From Tessaracoccus flavescens (GTDB lineage Bacteria > Actinomycetota > Actinomycetes > Propionibacteriales > Propionibacteriaceae), in contig DYZF01000005.1 of assembly GCA_020741375.1 (NCBI GenBank), positions 1 through 10,659 on the forward strand: a DNA stretch of 10,659 nt. The letters are read 5' to 3'. Below, piece after piece: positions 1 to 7,288 of the stretch; position 1 is the stretch's first letter, and the number at the start of each line of letters is the position of its first letter. A program made the translations under genes and the position numbers. Under the pieces are notes generated by a model. That model was given only the letters and a program-made list of their open reading frames with translations. It had not been told where the DNA came from and ran no database searches.

Positions 1-1
1 C

Positions 2-2251
2 GGCGTGGAGATCAGCCCCCACTTCGACTCGCTGCTCGTGAAGCTCACCGCCCGCGGACACGACCTGACGATGGCCACGGCCCGCGCCCGCCGCGCCCTG
101 GCCGAGTTCCGCGTCCGCGGCGTGGCCACCAACATCCCGTTCCTGCGCGCAGTCTTGGACGATCCCGATTTCGAGAGGGGCGGCGTCACCACGTCGTTCA
201 TCGACGAGCGGCCCTACCTGCTGACCGCCCGGACGCCCGCGGACCGCGCCACCAAGCTGTTGCGCCACCTGGCCGAGGTGACGGTCAACCGTCCCAACGG
301 CGAGGCGCCGACGACGCTGGACCCGTCCGAGAAGCTGCCGCAGGTGGATCTCTCGCTCGACGCGCCGACCGGCTCGCGTCAGCGCCTGCTGACGCTCGGC
401 GCCGAGGGTTTCGCGAAGGAGCTGCGCGACGCCGTCCCCGTCCGCGTCACCGACACGACGTACCGCGACGCGCACCAGTCGCTGCTGGCCACGCGCATCC
501 GCACCAAGGACTTGCTGGCCATCGCGCCGGTGCAGGCACGCCTCCTGCCGCAGATGTTCTCGGTGGAGTGCTGGGGCGGCGCCACCTACGACGTGGCCCT
601 GCGCTTCCTCGGCGAGGATCCGTGGGAGCGGCTCGCGTCCCTGCGTGAGGCCATGCCCAACCAGAACCTGCAGATGCTGCTGCGCGGCCGCAACACCGTC
701 GGCTACACGCCGTATCCCACTGAGGTGACCGAGGCCTTCGTCAAGGAGGCCGCCGACACCGGCGTCGACATCTTCCGCATCTTCGACGCCCTCAACGACG
801 TTGAGCAGATGCGCCCGGCGATCGACGCCGTCCGCGGCACGCCCTCGGTGGCCGAGGTGGCGCTCTGCTACACCTCGAACCTGCTCGATCCGAAGGAGCA
901 GATCTACACGCTTGATTACTACCTGAAGCTTGCCGAGAAGATCGTCGACGCCGGCGCCCACATCATCGCGATCAAGGACATGGCCGGCCTATTGCGTCCG
1001 GAGGCGGCCCGCCGCTTGGTGACCGCGCTGCGCGAGCGCTTCGACCAGCCGGTGCACCTGCACACGCACGACACCACCGGCGGCCAGCTCGCCACCCTGA
1101 TCGCGGCGATCGACGCGGGCGTGGACGCCGTCGATGTGGCCAACTCGGCGATGAGCTCGACGACGTCGCAGCCGCCGATGTCGGCGCTGGTGATGGCGAT
1201 GGACCAGACCGAGCGCGAAACCGAGCTCGACCCCGAGGCCGTGCTCAACTTCGAGCCCTACTGGGAGGCCGTGCGCAAGCTCTACCGTCCGTTCGAGTCC
1301 GGGCTCCCGGCGCCCACCGGCCGCGTCTACTCGCACGAGATCCCGGGCGGCCAGCTGTCGAACCTGCGTCAGCAGGCGATCGCACTGGGCCTGGGGGAGA
1401 AGTTCGAGCAGATCGAGGACATGTACGAGGCCGCCGACAAGATCCTGGGCCGCCCCACCAAGGTGACGCCGTCGTCCAAGGTGGTGGGCGATCTCGCCCT
1501 GCACCTGGTGGCGGTGGGCGCAGACCCGGCCGAGTTCGAGGCGGACCCGCAGAAGTTCGACATCCCCGATTCCGTGGTGGGCTTCCTCAACGGCGAGTTG
1601 GGCGAGCCCGCCGGTGGCTGGCCTGAGCCGTTCCGCAGCAAGGCCACCAGCGGTCGCCGCAAGCCCGTGCGCGTGACGGAAGTTGCCGAGGAGGATCTGG
1701 CCAAGCTGGAGAACCCTGGCCGCGAGCGTCAGGAGACGCTCAACCGCCTCCTGTTCGCCGGCCCGACGAAGGACTTCGAGCAGCAGCGCGAAGATTTCGG
1801 CGACATCTCGGTGCTGCCAACCGTCCCGTACCTCTACGGCATGGAACGCGGCAAGGAGTACCCGATCACGCTGGAGAAGGGCGTCACGCTGCTGGTCGGC
1901 GTCGAGGCGATCTCAGACCCTGACAAGCGCGGCAAGCGCACCGTCATGACCCTGCTCAACGGCCAGATCCGCCCCGTCCGGGTGCGCGATCTGTCGATCA
2001 AGTCCGAGGTGGCGACGGCGGAGAAGGCCGATCCGCAGAACAAGGGCCACGTGGCCGCACCGTTCTCCGGCGCCGTGACCCCGGTGGTCGAGGAGGGCCA
2101 GGAGGTTGCCGCGGGCGACGCCGTCGCGACGATCGAGGCGATGAAGATGGAGGCGGCGATCAACGCCCCCACCGCCGGCACTGTGAAGCGCGTGGTCCTG
2201 TCCGGGACGACTCAGCTTGAGGGTGGCGACTTGGTGGTCGTCATCGAGTAG
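2..2251 (+). CDS. pyc: Pyruvate carboxylase, 5'-truncated by the window edge
   Basis: Biotin enzyme that carboxylates pyruvate to oxaloacetate with ATP and bicarbonate, an anaplerotic cytoplasmic step. The frame is open from base 2, so the true start and most of the biotin carboxylase domain lie to the left; about 750 of a usual roughly 1130 residues are present. Counting the codon at base 5 as residue 1, the end of the biotin carboxylase domain (GVEISPHFDSLLVKLT) is followed by the carboxyltransferase domain from about residue 145. That domain has DTTYRDAHQS (metal ligand probably D155), ECWGGATYDVALRFL (188-202), IKDMAG with the lysine expected to be carbamylated (K324), and HTHD (H353, H355). 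A conserved PYC/OADA domain comes next. The C-terminal biotinyl domain carries EAMKMEA with the biotinylated lysine at K714, 34 residues before the end, as is typical. All visible catalytic residues are intact. No clear plus-strand terminator follows; the gene converges on the next one. Confidence 0.97.
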   Translation, partial: GVEISPHFDSLLVKLTARGHDLTMATARARRALAEFRVRGVATNIPFLRAVLDDPDFERGGVTTSFIDERPYLLTARTPADRATKLLRHLAEVTVNRPNGEAPTTLDPSEKLPQVDLSLDAPTGSRQRLLTLGAEGFAKELRDAVPVRVTDTTYRDAHQSLLATRIRTKDLLAIAPVQARLLPQMFSVECWGGATYDVALRFLGEDPWERLASLREAMPNQNLQMLLRGRNTVGYTPYPTEVTEAFVKEAADTGVDIFRIFDALNDVEQMRPAIDAVRGTPSVAEVALCYTSNLLDPKEQIYTLDYYLKLAEKIVDAGAHIIAIKDMAGLLRPEAARRLVTALRERFDQPVHLHTHDTTGGQLATLIAAIDAGVDAVDVANSAMSSTTSQPPMSALVMAMDQTERETELDPEAVLNFEPYWEAVRKLYRPFESGLPAPTGRVYSHEIPGGQLSNLRQQAIALGLGEKFEQIEDMYEAADKILGRPTKVTPSSKVVGDLALHLVAVGADPAEFEADPQKFDIPDSVVGFLNGELGEPAGGWPEPFRSKATSGRRKPVRVTEVAEEDLAKLENPGRERQETLNRLLFAGPTKDFEQQREDFGDISVLPTVPYLYGMERGKEYPITLEKGVTLLVGVEAISDPDKRGKRTVMTLLNGQIRPVRVRDLSIKSEVATAEKADPQNKGHVAAPFSGAVTPVVEEGQEVAAGDAVATIEAMKMEAAINAPTAGTVKRVVLSGTTQLEGGDLVVVIE

Positions 2252-2274
2252 TGGCGCGCTAGCCGTGTTGGCCT

Positions 2275-2301
2275 GAAAAGACGCCCTCAGTCGGAGGCGT
2301 C
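2275..2301 (-). terminator. Intrinsic terminator overlapping the end of the 2287-2913 gene
   Basis: Read on the minus strand, GACGCC (2301-2296) pairs with GGCGTC (2285-2280), and an inner TC/GA pair is possible. TTTT (2279-2276) follows directly. The stem includes the last coding triplets and the TGA stop (2289-2287) of the minus-strand gene, so termination is built into the coding end. On the plus strand the same stem has no T run after it, so it is not a convincing pyc terminator. Confidence 0.6.
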
Positions 2302-2913
2302 GCACACCGTGGCGACCAGGTCCAAGCGCTCGTCCGACGGCACCGCCGCGAGCACGTCGAGGATCGGGTCGACGAACGCGACCGTCTCCGGCGCGAGGTC
2401 GTGGTTGTGTCGCGCGTCGCGCAGGGCGGCCAAGGTCTCGACGACGTGCACGTGTTTGGCGTAGCCGGCGAACGTGTCGGGGAGCGGCCTCAGGGGAGTG
2501 GCGAGATCCCGCTCGGCGAGGTTGCGCAGTGAGTAGTCCGAGTTGAGGCCAGCTCTGGCCAAGTCCCACTCGATCCGCTCGAACGCCGCCCGCTCGAACG
2601 GGATCGCGCGCCACCGCGTCGCCAGGTGCTGCAGCCAAGCACTCAGGATGGCCCAGCTCTGCGCCGCCCGCTCCGGCTTGATGAAGCCTCCGGCCAGCAG
2701 GATCTCCACGTCGTCGCCCGATGGCTTTACAGGGTCGACGACACTGTCGGCGTCGGTGCGCAGCAACGGCTTGAACCACCGCTTCTTCGGCGGCGTCGGC
2801 GCGGCGAAGTGCTCTGCGGCCACCCGGCGCAGGCGGGAAGCGAGCTCCGGGTGAGCCCCAAAAATGTCGCGCACATCGTCGATCGCGATTGCATACAGGG
2901 TGAGCTGCTGCAT
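2287..2913 (-). CDS. Uncharacterised actinobacterial protein (208 aa)
   Basis: I do not recognise a characterised family. The product is predicted cytoplasmic, with no signal peptide, no membrane helix and no cysteine pairs suggesting metal binding. The N-terminus (MQQLTLYAIAIDDVRDIFG) is followed by a helical segment and a basic linker (about 42-52). A middle region contains DVEILLAGGFIKPERAAQSWAILSAWL (about 68-94), and the rest is helix-rich and acidic, ending in the terminator. Codon use looks like that of its neighbours, which supports a real gene. The ATG at 2913 is chosen because the conserved-looking N-terminus starts there and a TACAGT box lies 7 nt upstream with no usable Shine-Dalgarno sequence, which suggests a leaderless mRNA. 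It is transcribed divergently from the small membrane-protein gene at 2949. Confidence 0.8.
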   Translation of the reverse strand: MQQLTLYAIAIDDVRDIFGAHPELASRLRRVAAEHFAAPTPPKKRWFKPLLRTDADSVVDPVKPSGDDVEILLAGGFIKPERAAQSWAILSAWLQHLATRWRAIPFERAAFERIEWDLARAGLNSDYSLRNLAERDLATPLRPLPDTFAGYAKHVHVVETLAALRDARHNHDLAPETVAFVDPILDVLAAVPSDERLDLVATVCDASD

Positions 2914-2948
2914 GCCACCAACTGTAGGCGGGGCGTACCATCGGCACA
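2914..2948. promoter_or_regulatory. Compact divergent promoter region, both transcripts probably leaderless
   Basis: Only 35 bp separate the ATG of the minus-strand gene (2913) and the GTG of the plus-strand gene (2949). On the plus strand TACCAT (2936-2941) is followed by 7 nt and the GTG. On the minus strand TACAGT (2926-2921) is followed by 7 nt and the ATG. Both fit the actinobacterial -10 pattern TAnnnT, and both place the transcription start at or next to the start codon. No good -35 hexamers are visible. Each -35 position would fall at about the start codon of the other gene, so simultaneous occupancy by two polymerases looks impossible. The arrangement is seen; promoter activity is inferred. 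Confidence 0.5.
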
Positions 2949-3047
2949 GTGAATCCGAAAACTCGTCGAATGATCGTCACAGGCGTATTGGCGCTCCTCG
3001 TGCTGCTCGCCGTTGGGGGCGCGATCTGGAGCGGGCTCCAACCCTGA
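2949..3047 (+). CDS. Small single-pass membrane protein (32 aa)
   Basis: A GTG-started reading frame of 32 residues: a basic N-terminus (MNPKTRRM), one hydrophobic helix of about 19 residues (IVTGVLALLVLLAVGGAIW, about 9-27) and a short polar tail (SGLQP). The positive charges before the helix predict an N-in orientation. The function is unknown. Support comes from the TACCAT box exactly 7 nt upstream, typical of leaderless actinobacterial genes, and from the fit between two genes with little spare sequence. A second in-frame ATG at 2970 has no ribosome binding site and would cut off the basic end, so GTG is preferred. The gene ends 16 nt before the ATG of the secreted protein at 3064 and could be co-transcribed with it. 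It could still be a chance frame; homologues would decide. Confidence 0.55.
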   Translation: MNPKTRRMIVTGVLALLVLLAVGGAIWSGLQP

Positions 3048-3048
3048 C

Positions 3049-3059
3049 TATGCTGAGGA
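3049..3059 (+). promoter_or_regulatory. Possible -10 box and ribosome binding site for the 3064 gene
   Basis: TATGCT (3049-3054) fits TAnnnT, and GAGGA (3055-3059) is a Shine-Dalgarno-like sequence 4 nt before the ATG at 3064, slightly close. The GAGGA supports the ATG at 3064 over the upstream in-frame TTG at 3013. The -10 assignment is weak because no matching -35 is visible. Confidence 0.3.
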
Positions 3060-3063
3060 CACT

Positions 3064-4050
3064 ATGAGTTTCTTGCAGCGCGCGTCCGCGACCGCCGTCG
3101 TCGGCGTGCTGCTCGCCGGCCACGCAGTTGGCATCGCGCTGGCCGATGATATCGAGCCCCCCGTCGGCATCGCCCCCATCGTCGGCATGACAGTTCAAGA
3201 GGGCACAGACACGCTCTGGCTCGCGGGAGTGGACGCCAATGAGGGCGTCGTCACGTCCTCCGACGGCACGCGCGTGCGGTTCTCGGCAGAACCGCAGTCG
3301 GTGCAGGCGTTGGCGTGGGACGACGACAGGCTCTGGATCGGCGACATCGGCGATGAAGCTTCATCTCGTGATTTCGTCGTCGTCTACCGGCTGGCCTCCG
3401 TGGCCGACGACACCAGCTCCTACAACGCCTTCGACTTCGAGTACGAGGATGGCGCCCAGCACGCCACCGCGATGATGATCTCCGGCCGCGGCCGCATCTA
3501 CATCGCGACCGCCGGCGACAACCCGGGCATCTACCGCGCGCCCACCGAGCCGTCACGCCAAGAGGTCAACACCCTCGAGCGCGTCGCCGACGCCCCCGCC
3601 GGCGTCACCGACGGCGCGTTCATGAACGACGGCACCACCCTCGTCCTGCGCACCGCAACCGGCCTCGAGTACATCGACGCCCTCACGTGGGAGCGAGCGG
3701 TCACCGAAACGCTGACCGGCGCGCCCGAGGGTGAATCGGTCGCCGTCGGGGCCGACGACGTGGTCTACGTGGGCGGCAACCCCACCATCCGCACCGGCGC
3801 GATGCCGGATGCCGACGTGACCACCGCCGTCGGTGAGAACACGAGCCCGGAGGCCTCTCCCTCGACGCCCGCATCCGCACCGGCGTCGGCGGCGAGCGGC
3901 ACGTCCAGCGAGACCACCGCCCCCGACTCGGGAGCGACGGTCCAGCCGCCGTCGTCCAGCGGCCCCGGCCGCACCGGCACGCTCATCGCCGTGCTCGCGG
4001 CCGGCGTCCTTGCTCTGGCCGCCGGCGCGTTCGTGGCCATCCGCCGCTGA
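3064..4050 (+). CDS. Secreted, membrane-anchored protein with propeller-like repeats
   Basis: A 328-residue exported protein of unknown function. The signal peptide (about 1-27) has a basic start, a hydrophobic core and an ALA|DD cleavage site. The body (about 35-245) has WD-poor, propeller-like strands: DTLWLAGVD, RLWIGDIGDEASSRDFVVVYRL, GRIYIATAGDNPGIYRAP, TTLVLRTATGLEYIDA and EGESVAVGADDVVYVGG. A low-complexity stalk rich in Ser, Thr, Pro and Ala follows (about 257-303), then a C-terminal helix (about 305-325) ending in Arg-Arg. There is no LPXTG motif, so it should be anchored by the helix with its propeller outside the cell. The ATG at 3064 is chosen for the signal peptide and GAGGA. It resembles, from memory, actinobacterial propeller proteins with a WxxDIGDN motif; the ligand or reaction is unknown. 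It converges with serC across 24 bp. Confidence 0.85.
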   Translation: MSFLQRASATAVVGVLLAGHAVGIALADDIEPPVGIAPIVGMTVQEGTDTLWLAGVDANEGVVTSSDGTRVRFSAEPQSVQALAWDDDRLWIGDIGDEASSRDFVVVYRLASVADDTSSYNAFDFEYEDGAQHATAMMISGRGRIYIATAGDNPGIYRAPTEPSRQEVNTLERVADAPAGVTDGAFMNDGTTLVLRTATGLEYIDALTWERAVTETLTGAPEGESVAVGADDVVYVGGNPTIRTGAMPDADVTTAVGENTSPEASPSTPASAPASAASGTSSETTAPDSGATVQPPSSSGPGRTGTLIAVLAAGVLALAAGAFVAIRR

Positions 4051-4074
4051 GCTCGCCCGGCTGAGCCGGCCCGG

Positions 4075-5169
4075 TTAGAGGTTGTCGATCACTAGATCCA
4101 GGCACTCGGTCAGCGCGACCACGTCGGCCGGATCCACGGACGCGTAGCACCCCACCCGCAACTGGTTGCGGTTGAGCGCGCGGTAGGGATCGATATCGAC
4201 GATGCCGTTGTCGCGCAGCGTCGCGATCACCTGCTTGGCGTCGATGCCCTCATCCAGATCGATCGTGGCGACGACGGGGGAGCGGTGTTCTGGATCGGCC
4301 ACGAACGGCGAGGCGAACGAGCGCGCCTCGGCCCAGGCGTAGAGCGTCGACGTGGATTCGGCGCAGCGTGCGGCCACGGCCTCCATCCCGCCCAGATCGA
4401 GCATCCACGCAAGCTGGTCCTCGAGCAGCAGGAGCGTGGCCAGCGACGGCGTGTTGAGGGTCTGGTGCTGGCGCGAGTTGGTGACCGCGATCGAGAAATC
4501 GAGGATCTCGGGCAGCCACCGCCCCGACGCCTTGATCCGCTCGGCGCGCTCGATGGCGGCCGGGGAGGCGAACGCCAACCACAGGCCGCCGTCGGAGGAG
4601 AAGTTCTTCTGGGGCGCGAAGTAGTAGACGTCCGTCTGCGAGATGTCGGCGTCGATGCCACCGGCGGCCGAGGTGGCGTCGATCAGCGTGAGTCCCTCGC
4701 CGATTCGCCGCACCGGCGCGACGGCGCCCGTCGATGTCTCGTTCTGGGCCCACGCGTGGACGTCGGCGTCAGTGGCCTCCGGCAGCGCCACCGAACCGGA
4801 GGCGGCTTGGAACAGGTCTGGCGCCATCAGGTGCGGGGCCTTGGTGGCCGCGGTCGCGAACTTACGGGAGAACTCGCCGAACACTCCGTGGGCCGACTTC
4901 TCCTCGATCAGCGAGGAGACCGCCATGTCCCAGAACAGGGTGGAGCCGCCGTTGCCGAGCACCACCTCGTAGTCGTCGGGGATGCGATACAGCTCCGCCA
5001 ACGACTCCTGCACCGTCTGCACCAACCCGCGCACAGGCGCCTGCCGGTGCGAGGTGCCCATCAGGTCGGCGCGCAGGGCCAGGTAGTCAAGGGCCTCGGG
5101 GCGCACCTTCGCGGGGCCGGATCCGAAGCGGCCATCGGCGGGAAGCATGTCGGCGGGGATCAGTTTCAC
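4075..5169 (-). CDS. serC: Phosphoserine aminotransferase, actinobacterial type
   Basis: PLP enzyme of serine biosynthesis that transaminates 3-phosphohydroxypyruvate with glutamate to give O-phosphoserine; cytoplasmic. The 364 residues match the actinobacterial SerC subfamily in length. Visible marks are the N-terminal FGSGPAKVRPE (15-25), GTSHRQAPV (38-46), the PLP phosphate region GNGGSTLFWD (72-81), IDATSAAGG (163-171) with the Asp expected to contact the pyridine nitrogen (D164), and APQKNFSSDGGLW (185-197) with the PLP-binding lysine at K188. NTPS in the second half and RVGCYASVDPADV near the end also fit. The start is GTG at 5169; IPADMLPADGRF is the usual N-terminus of the group. There is no Shine-Dalgarno sequence at normal spacing. 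serA and serB are not in the window, so the gene stands alone, divergent from nagA. Confidence 0.95.
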   Translation of the reverse strand: MKLIPADMLPADGRFGSGPAKVRPEALDYLALRADLMGTSHRQAPVRGLVQTVQESLAELYRIPDDYEVVLGNGGSTLFWDMAVSSLIEEKSAHGVFGEFSRKFATAATKAPHLMAPDLFQAASGSVALPEATDADVHAWAQNETSTGAVAPVRRIGEGLTLIDATSAAGGIDADISQTDVYYFAPQKNFSSDGGLWLAFASPAAIERAERIKASGRWLPEILDFSIAVTNSRQHQTLNTPSLATLLLLEDQLAWMLDLGGMEAVAARCAESTSTLYAWAEARSFASPFVADPEHRSPVVATIDLDEGIDAKQVIATLRDNGIVDIDPYRALNRNQLRVGCYASVDPADVVALTECLDLVIDNL

Positions 5170-5181
5170 GTGGCTAGTGTC
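5170..5181 (-). promoter_or_regulatory. Possible leaderless promoter of serC
   Basis: On the minus strand GACACT (5181-5176) is followed by 6 nt and the GTG start. It departs from TAnnnT in its first base. The nearest purine-rich sequence (GGGAG) is about 17 nt upstream of the start, too far to serve as a ribosome binding site. The remaining sequence up to the nagA start at 5275 shows no DasR-type dre palindrome and no strong hexamers. Confidence 0.3.
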
Positions 5182-5274
5182 CCACTCCCGCCCGTGATGG
5201 CAGAACGCGCAGTCTCACCGATCTTTGTGCCCGGCGATGAGCCCGCAGATGCGTGACGGTGATTGGATGGAGCC

Positions 5275-6408
5275 ATGGCTATCGAGCACCTGTCCGTCGC
5301 CCACGCCGTCACCCCCGAAGGGGTTGTGGAGAACGCGCTGATCACCGTCGCCGACGGCCGGATCGTCTCCATCGAAGCCGGAGCCGGCGATGGCAGCGGC
5401 TACTGGGCCGTGCCCGGCTTCGTCGATACCCACTCCCACGGCGCCGACGGCGTCAGCTTCGGCAACCCAGACGGTGAGGCCAATCTCCGTGCCATCGCCC
5501 ACCACCGCCTGCACGGAACGACGACGATGTTCGCCTCCACCGTGACCGAACCCATCGAGAAGCTGGAGGCCCAGCTCGCGGTGCTGCGTCAGCTGGTGGA
5601 CGACGGCGACCTCGCGGGAATCCACTTGGAGGGCCCGTTCCTCGCGGAGGCGCGCAAGGGCGCCCACGACGTCGACCTCCTCCGCAACCCGGAGCCGGAA
5701 CTCGTCGAGCGGCTGATCGTCGCGGGCGGCCCTGCGCTCAAGATGATCACCATGGCCACCGAGCGCGACCACGGCGAGTGGGCCACGCGACGATTCACCG
5801 AGGCCGGCGTCCACGTCGCCTTCGGCCACTCCGACGCCGACGACGTGCAGACCGCCGAGGCCATCGAATGGGGCGCCGACGTCGTGACCCACCTCTTCAA
5901 CGCCATGCGCTCCATCCATCACCGCGAGCCCGGCCCGGTTCCCGTCCTCCTCGCCGACGAGCGCACGATGGTGGAGTTGATCTGTGACGGCGTGCACCTA
6001 GCGCCGACCATCGCAGGCTTGGCCATCGACGCCGCCGGACCAGACCGAGTGGCCCTCGTCACCGACGCCATGAGTGCCACCGGCAAGGGTGACGGACGCT
6101 ACATCTTGGGCGAACTCGACGTGATCGTCGAGGACGGCACCGCCCGCCTCGTGACCGCCGACGGCGCGCCCGGCGCGATCGCCGGCTCCACCCTGACGAT
6201 GGACCGCGCGTTCAAGTTCCTCGTCGAGGAGGTGGGGGTCAGCATCCCCGACGCCGCTCGCATGGCGGCCACCACCCCCGCCTCGTGGCACGGCCTCACC
6301 GACGTGGGCGCGTTGACCCCGGGGCGCTTCGCCGACATCTGCCTCGTCGATGACGACGGCACGCTCAGTGGTGTCCTGCGCCGCGGCGAATGGGTGGTCC
6401 AGCCCTAG
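5275..6408 (+). CDS. nagA: N-acetylglucosamine-6-phosphate deacetylase
   Basis: Hydrolyses GlcNAc-6-phosphate to glucosamine-6-phosphate and acetate in amino-sugar use and cell-wall recycling; cytoplasmic, amidohydrolase superfamily. The 377-residue length is typical. The metal and catalytic residues are all visible: DTHSHGADG (H53, H55), HLEGPFL (E119), FGHSDA (H185), THLFNAMRSIHHR (H206) and LVTDAMSATG with the catalytic aspartate D264. GAIAGSTLTMD and the C-terminal PGRFADICLVDDDG complete the fold. ATG 5275 is preferred over an in-frame TTG at 5263 because MAIEHLSVAHAVTPEG fits the first strand; the ribosome binding site (GGATGGAG just upstream) is poorly spaced. nagB and the NagE-type transporter are absent from the window, so it is not in a nag operon here. 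Confidence 0.95.
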   Translation: MAIEHLSVAHAVTPEGVVENALITVADGRIVSIEAGAGDGSGYWAVPGFVDTHSHGADGVSFGNPDGEANLRAIAHHRLHGTTTMFASTVTEPIEKLEAQLAVLRQLVDDGDLAGIHLEGPFLAEARKGAHDVDLLRNPEPELVERLIVAGGPALKMITMATERDHGEWATRRFTEAGVHVAFGHSDADDVQTAEAIEWGADVVTHLFNAMRSIHHREPGPVPVLLADERTMVELICDGVHLAPTIAGLAIDAAGPDRVALVTDAMSATGKGDGRYILGELDVIVEDGTARLVTADGAPGAIAGSTLTMDRAFKFLVEEVGVSIPDAARMAATTPASWHGLTDVGALTPGRFADICLVDDDGTLSGVLRRGEWVVQP

Positions 6409-6450
6409 GCAGCGTCGACGCACGCGCCCCGGGCACGAGTGCTCCTTCCT

Positions 6451-6497
6451 CCCCAACATCCGGTACCTTGGGGCCAGATTTGCGATTTTCAAGGAAG
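6451..6497 (+). promoter_or_regulatory. Putative promoter, inverted repeat and ribosome binding site of the hydratase-aldolase pair
   Basis: TACCTT (6464-6469) fits a -10 box. CCCCAA (6451-6456) and TTGGGG (6468-6473) form a 6-bp inverted repeat with an 11-nt centre that overlaps the -10, a good position for an operator. AAGGAAG (6491-6497) lies 5 nt before the ATG at 6503 and fixes that start. No clear -35 is seen. A 6-bp repeat in a 94-bp gap can arise by chance. Confidence 0.4.
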
Positions 6498-6502
6498 AGA
6501 TC

Positions 6503-7288
6503 ATGATCGAGTCAGAGCGCGTTGCCGCCATCGTCGCCGAGTTGGCTGAAGCCGAGCGCACCCGAGAGCCCATCGAGCGGCTCACCAAGCGTTTCCCCGA
6601 GATGACCGTCGAAGACGCCTACACCGTTCAGGGCGAGTGGCGGCGAGCCCACGAGGAGGCCGGGCGTCGGCTCGTGGGCCGCAAGATCGGTCTGACGTCG
6701 CGCGCCATGCAGATGGCCACCGGCATCACCGAGCCCGATTACGGGATCATCTTCCGCGACATGGTGCGCGACAACGCTGAGATCTACGAGTGGGACAAGT
6801 TCGTCTTCCCGCGCGTGGAGGTAGAGCTGGCGTTCACCTTGGAGAAGGATCTCGAGGGCCCAGACCTCACGCTGCTCGACGCCATCGACGCCATCGGTTG
6901 GATGACGCCGTCGCTGGAGATCCTAGACTCGCGCGTCGAGCTCGAGGGCCGCACCATTGTCGACACCATCAGCGACAACGCCGCCATGCACTCGATGGTC
7001 ATCGGCGGCCGCCCCGTCCGCCTGCAGGACGCAGACCCGCGCTGGGTGGGCGCTGCGCTGTACGTGAATCAGGGCATTGAGGAGACCGGCCTCGGTGCCG
7101 GTGTGCTCAACCACCCGGCCGCAGGTGTGCAGTGGCTCGCCAACAAGATCGCGGCGCACGGCGACAAGCTCCACGCCGGCGAAATCATCCTGGCCGGCTC
7201 GTTCACGCGCCCCGTGCCCGCCAAGAAGGGCGATTCCTTCGTCGCAGACTTCGGCCCGTTGGGAACCGTGACATGCCGGTTCGTGTGA
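6503..7288 (+). CDS. hpaH: 2-oxo-hept-4-ene-1,7-dioate hydratase (HpaH/MhpD family)
   Basis: Member of the 2-keto-4-pentenoate hydratase family, which adds water to a 2-hydroxydienoate or 2-oxoalkenoate made by meta-cleavage of aromatic rings. HpaH makes 4-hydroxy-2-oxoheptanedioate in 4-hydroxyphenylacetate (homoprotocatechuate) breakdown. The 261 residues match the family length. Family motifs are LVGRKIGLTSRAMQ (57-70), the metal-binding PRVEVELAF with E106 and E108, the third glutamate in PSLEILDSR (E139), and the C-terminal AGSFTRPVPAKKGDSF. The GRKIGLTS form and the downstream HpaI-type aldolase favour the HpaH substrate over MhpD (2-hydroxypentadienoate), but specificity is inferred. 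Start chosen for AAGGAAG. The last 16 nt overlap hpaI, so translation is probably coupled. The earlier steps (HpaB, D, E, F, G) are not in the window. Confidence 0.88.
   Translation: MIESERVAAIVAELAEAERTREPIERLTKRFPEMTVEDAYTVQGEWRRAHEEAGRRLVGRKIGLTSRAMQMATGITEPDYGIIFRDMVRDNAEIYEWDKFVFPRVEVELAFTLEKDLEGPDLTLLDAIDAIGWMTPSLEILDSRVELEGRTIVDTISDNAAMHSMVIGGRPVRLQDADPRWVGAALYVNQGIEETGLGAGVLNHPAAGVQWLANKIAAHGDKLHAGEIILAGSFTRPVPAKKGDSFVADFGPLGTVTCRFV

Noticed and set aside
1913..2980. Long minus-strand open frame (355 codons) across the pyc end and the 2287-2913 gene
   Set aside because: It is Arg/Ala-rich low-complexity translation in the wrong frame of two better-supported genes.
4051..4074. CCGG-CTGAG-CCGG hairpin between the convergent propeller gene and serC
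   Set aside because: The stem is only 4 bp, neighbouring bases do not extend it and no T run follows on either strand, so it is not a convincing terminator.
4285..5256. Long plus-strand open frame opposite serC (323 codons)
   Set aside because: It mirrors serC on the other strand, is highly Arg/Gly/His-rich with no recognisable domain, and is explained by the G/C third-position bias of serC, which carries all the family motifs.
5170..5274. Search for a DasR/NagR dre operator upstream of nagA
   Set aside because: No TGGTnnAnACCA-like palindrome is present in the gap, so regulation by DasR is not supported here.
5263..5277. Alternative TTG start for nagA (and likewise TTG 3013, 8796 and 9629 for their genes)
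   Set aside because: In each case a downstream ATG has a better ribosome binding site, signal peptide or family N-terminus, and the extra residues look like translated leader.
6412..6421. GCGTCGACGC palindrome after nagA
   Set aside because: A 10-bp GC palindrome without a T run or promoter context is common in DNA this GC-rich.
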